A stretch of DNA of 64,000 bases from Castellaniella sp. S9 (GTDB lineage: Bacteria > Pseudomonadota > Gammaproteobacteria > Burkholderiales > Burkholderiaceae_B). Positions 61,707 to 64,000 of this stretch are shown one piece after another. Every line of letters begins with the position of its first letter. Position 1 is the first letter of the stretch. The stretch spans positions 124,001 through 188,000 of the forward strand of contig NZ_JAPFGD010000002.1 of assembly GCF_027257175.1 (NCBI RefSeq), in the 5' to 3' direction. The notes under the pieces are model-generated. The model did not search any database, was not told the origin of the DNA, and worked only from the letters and a program-made list of their open reading frames with translations. A program made the position numbers and the translations under genes.

Positions 61707-62165
61707 GGCCGGACGCTGTTAAGCCGCCGAGCGCTAGGCGTTTTCCATGCTTTAGCGCGTTTTCGGCATCATGCTCCTAGTAACTCATCTGAGGCGAGCC
61801 ATATTCTTGGCGAAATGGCTCGCAGATGCTCGCAATTATCTGATAAAACGTTTGGGTAAGTTCACTGCAGACTTCAATGTACCTGGTCCCGCAGACGAAA
61901 TGCTTGTGCGTAATCGATGTCGAGCTTAATGCAACGCTCCATGTTTTTATATCTTGATTTTGAGGCAAGATACTTTGCAGTGAACACAAGGGCGTCTAAA
62001 AATGAATTCGTCCGAAATATTGTTGTATTACAGTTTTGTAATCTGATCGTCATCGTGCTGTCAGTTTTACGCGTGTAGAGTCTTACTATGAGTTCTGACG
62101 CTTCTACGTCAGGGGCGGTCCCTTAAGTCAGACACAAAACTGAAGTACATCGCAGGAGCGATCCC
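61707..62165. other. Upstream region of copRS with cop box
   Basis: About 460 bases without a supported gene; minus-strand frames here have no family-like sequence. A perfect cop box lies at 62027-62042, probably giving copRS autoregulation. Confidence 0.5.
62027..62042 (+). promoter_or_regulatory. CopR box upstream of copR
   Basis: ATTACA-GTTT-TGTAAT has perfect six-base arms and lies 124 bases before the copR start. Confidence 0.75.
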
Positions 62166-62849
62166 ATGAAACTGCTCGTCGTTGAAGATGAGATAAAAAC
62201 TGGCGAATACATACGTGAAGGGCTCGTCGAGTCCGGCTTTATAGTCGATCTGGCCCGCACGGGTCTGGACGGGCACCACCTCGCCCTGACAGAGGATTAT
62301 GATTTGATCATCTTGGATGTCATGCTGCCAGATGTTGACGGCTGGCGTATTGTTCAAGCGTTGCGCGAAGCGAAGTCGGCTACTCCAGTATTGTTTTTGA
62401 CGGCACGCGATAGCGTGGAGGATCGTGTTAAGGGCCTGGAACTAGGCGCCGATGATTATTTGATTAAACCTTTTGCTTTTTCGGAGCTGCTCGCACGAGT
62501 CCGTACGTTACTGCGTCGAGGAACCACGCCGGTCTTTAATGATCAGTTGCAGGTGGCCGACCTGGTGCTGGACATCCCGCGTCGGCGGGCGAGGCGGCAA
62601 GAGGTACGCATTAATCTGACAAACAAGGAGTTCGCACTTCTGGAGCTTTTGGTGCGTCGCCAAGGCGAAGTGTTACCGCGTTCTCTGATCGCCTCGCAGG
62701 TGTGGGACATGAATTTTGACAGCGATACCAACGTCATTGACGTGGCAATTCGGCGCCTGCGCGCCAAAATCGACGACGCCTTTGAGCCCAAGCTAATTCA
62801 TACCGTTCGCGGCATGGGTTATATGCTTGATGTCAGCAGCGTGAGCTAA
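62166..62849 (+). CDS. copR: Heavy-metal response regulator CopR/CusR (OmpR family)
   Basis: A 227-residue regulator: receiver domain with the acidic pocket (ED near residue 8), phospho-acceptor Asp51 and Lys101, then an OmpR-type winged helix ([27 protein letters not shown] and the recognition-helix segment [15 protein letters not shown]). This is the CopR/CusR/SilR type of copper-responsive activator. It is followed five bases later by the sensor kinase gene. The ATTACA-N4-TGTAAT boxes in the window are its probable binding sites. Confidence 0.93.
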   Translation: MKLLVVEDEIKTGEYIREGLVESGFIVDLARTGLDGHHLALTEDYDLIILDVMLPDVDGWRIVQALREAKSATPVLFLTARDSVEDRVKGLELGADDYLIKPFAFSELLARVRTLLRRGTTPVFNDQLQVADLVLDIPRRRARRQEVRINLTNKEFALLELLVRRQGEVLPRSLIASQVWDMNFDSDTNVIDVAIRRLRAKIDDAFEPKLIHTVRGMGYMLDVSSVS

Positions 62850-62854
62850 AAAGA

Positions 62855-64000
62855 ATGGCACGCCGCCCCGCGTCCTTGGCCCTGCGCCTGACCGTATCCA
62901 TTGGAGCAGTCATAACAGTGGTGCTTCTTACGTTTGGATGGATGGTCCAACGATCCATTAATAGTCACTTCGTTCAGCAGGATGTCGATGAGCTTAATGC
63001 TGTTGTTCAATCGCTGACGCAGTCGCTCTCAGAGCCGCCAGCTGCTCAGGAACCGGATGCATTGAAGCGTCGGTTAGCGGCAGCGTTTTCAGGCCATCGT
63101 AATGCACAATTTCGTGTCTCGGATAGTCATGGAAATGTGATTTACGCTACGCCTAATTCGGATCTGGATGGTTTTGCACGGTTGGTTCCCTCTTCGGGCG
63201 TGATCACCATCAACTCGGTGAAAATCTGGCGGGATAAGGGAGAGACCTATAGAGGTGCTGTTGTGCAGCTAATGAACAAAGGTCTTCCAGGTGGCGAGCC
63301 TTTAACCTTAGCTGTGGCCACTGGCATCAATTTTCACCTGCACTATCTTGAAAGCTTCCGCAGTTACCTGAGAATTATTACGGTCGCGGCCTGTCTGATT
63401 GCCATTCTGGCGACATGGTTTGCTGTGTATCAAGGGCATGCGCCGATACGGCGCATCAGCCGAGAGATTCGTCGAATCAAATCTGACCAGCTTTTTATTC
63501 GGCTTGTTCCTGGTACGGTTCCAGTGGAGCTAACTGAGCTGGCCGTGTCATTCAACGACATGCTGGATCGTATTGAAGATGGTTTTCATCGCCTCTCGAA
63601 TTTTTCGGCTGATATTGCTCATGAGTTGCGTACGCCCATAACTAATTTGAAGACGCAGACTGAAGTCGCTCTCTCTCAATCGCGCGATATTGGGCAGTAT
63701 CGAGAAATTCTATATTCCAATTTGGAAGAATACGAACGTATGGCCAAAATGGTCGGTGATATGCTGTTTTTGGCACAAGCCGATAATAACCAGCTCAAAC
63801 CGGAGCTGGTCAGCGTGAACTTGGTCACGGAAGTGCAGGCGCTATTTGATTACTTCGAAGCGTGGGCCGAAGAACGCTCTGTTGCTTTGATACGCAAAGG
63901 TCCCGTTGTATGTGTTCAGGGTGATAGATTGATGATGCGCCGCGCACTAAGCAATCTTTTGTCCAATGCCATACGTTATACCCCTCCGGGGCGAGCAGTC
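62855..64000 (+). CDS. copS: Heavy-metal sensor histidine kinase CopS/CusS, 3' end outside window
   Basis: The first 382 residues are present: a short cytoplasmic start, TM1 (about residues 11-31), a periplasmic sensor domain, TM2 (about 172-192), a HAMP domain, the phospho-acceptor His256 in SADIAHELRTPITNL, and the start of the N box (SNLLSNAIRYTPPG). The frame runs off the window end, so the ATP-binding domain is cut. It senses periplasmic copper and phosphorylates CopR. The protein is absent from simple complete-frame lists because its stop is outside the window. Confidence 0.92.
   Translation, partial: MARRPASLALRLTVSIGAVITVVLLTFGWMVQRSINSHFVQQDVDELNAVVQSLTQSLSEPPAAQEPDALKRRLAAAFSGHRNAQFRVSDSHGNVIYATPNSDLDGFARLVPSSGVITINSVKIWRDKGETYRGAVVQLMNKGLPGGEPLTLAVATGINFHLHYLESFRSYLRIITVAACLIAILATWFAVYQGHAPIRRISREIRRIKSDQLFIRLVPGTVPVELTELAVSFNDMLDRIEDGFHRLSNFSADIAHELRTPITNLKTQTEVALSQSRDIGQYREILYSNLEEYERMAKMVGDMLFLAQADNNQLKPELVSVNLVTEVQALFDYFEAWAEERSVALIRKGPVVCVQGDRLMMRRALSNLLSNAIRYTPPGRAV

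Noticed and set aside
61777-61989. A 70-codon minus-strand frame upstream of copR
   Set aside because: No family-like sequence; it lies in the copRS control region next to a cop box.
1-64000. CRISPR arrays, tRNA and rRNA genes
   Set aside because: Reading through the window showed no regularly spaced repeats and no recognisable tRNA or rRNA sequence.

Overview
The window looks like one end of a betaproteobacterial (Burkholderiales, probably Alcaligenaceae-like) integrative and conjugative element (ICE) of the PFGI-1/ICEclc (MPF-G) type, followed by a large metal-resistance cargo. This is inferred from gene content and from the GC-rich coding style. No rRNA, tRNA, integrase with att site, or CRISPR array identifies the host directly.

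Bases 1-15540 are the conjugation core: the end of a VirB4/TraC-type ATPase, a DsbA-like thioredoxin, a RadC-like protein, the ICE families TIGR03757/TIGR03756/TIGR03755, a small membrane protein, a TraG-N-like protein, DUF3742 and a MobH/TraI_2 relaxase. Two accessory insertions interrupt it. One is a RloC/PrrC-like zinc-hook ATPase (1106-3685), a possible anti-phage gene. The other is two PIN-domain toxin-antitoxin pairs (11932-13409).

Bases 15593-36800 are the first cargo block. It holds a CueR-controlled copper ATPase (copA-cueR), a methyltransferase, an orphan CzcI-like protein, and a complete cytochrome c maturation operon (ccmABCDEFGHI) followed by a TlpA-like thioredoxin and ccdA. Next come small Cys-rich copper proteins, a broken MFS pump, a DUF2933 protein with a 37-residue mini-protein, dsbD, a dmeR/dmeF Ni/Co efflux pair, and mntP behind a yybP-ykoY manganese riboswitch. 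An IS3-family copy lies at 35322-36528.

Bases 37300-48450 are an insertion-sequence graveyard. An AT-rich stretch with an IS1-family element, IS3 relics and a cynR-cynTS cyanate operon looks imported from a lower-GC gammaproteobacterium (Moraxellaceae-like). After it come a NACHT-ATPase fragment, a 2.7-kb unit bounded by inverted repeats that carries a tyrosine recombinase and an IS3-type transposase pair, and an IS3-type transposase gene split by a complete group II intron (45632-47919).

Bases 48450-64000 are a periplasmic copper-resistance island: two cupredoxins, two c-type cytochromes (one frameshifted), DUF411, DUF305 and DUF4148 proteins, a Met-rich protein, a YHS/HMBD copper ATPase, an M23 peptidase, copB, the multicopper oxidase copA, a BNR-repeat protein, a second DUF2933/mini-protein set, a copZ-like chaperone and a copRS two-component system cut by the window end. 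Palindromes of the form ATTACA-N4-TGTAAT lie upstream of genes in both cargo blocks (28.7, 30.6, 48.5, 59.6, 61.3 and 62.0 kb). They suggest one CopR regulon, with the two blocks once closer together and later separated by the mobile-element region. Cytosolic copper would be pumped out by the two ATPases and oxidised or sequestered in the periplasm by CopA, CopB and the cupredoxins. The ccm, dsbD, tlpA and ccdA genes could serve maturation of the c-type cytochromes and thiol repair.
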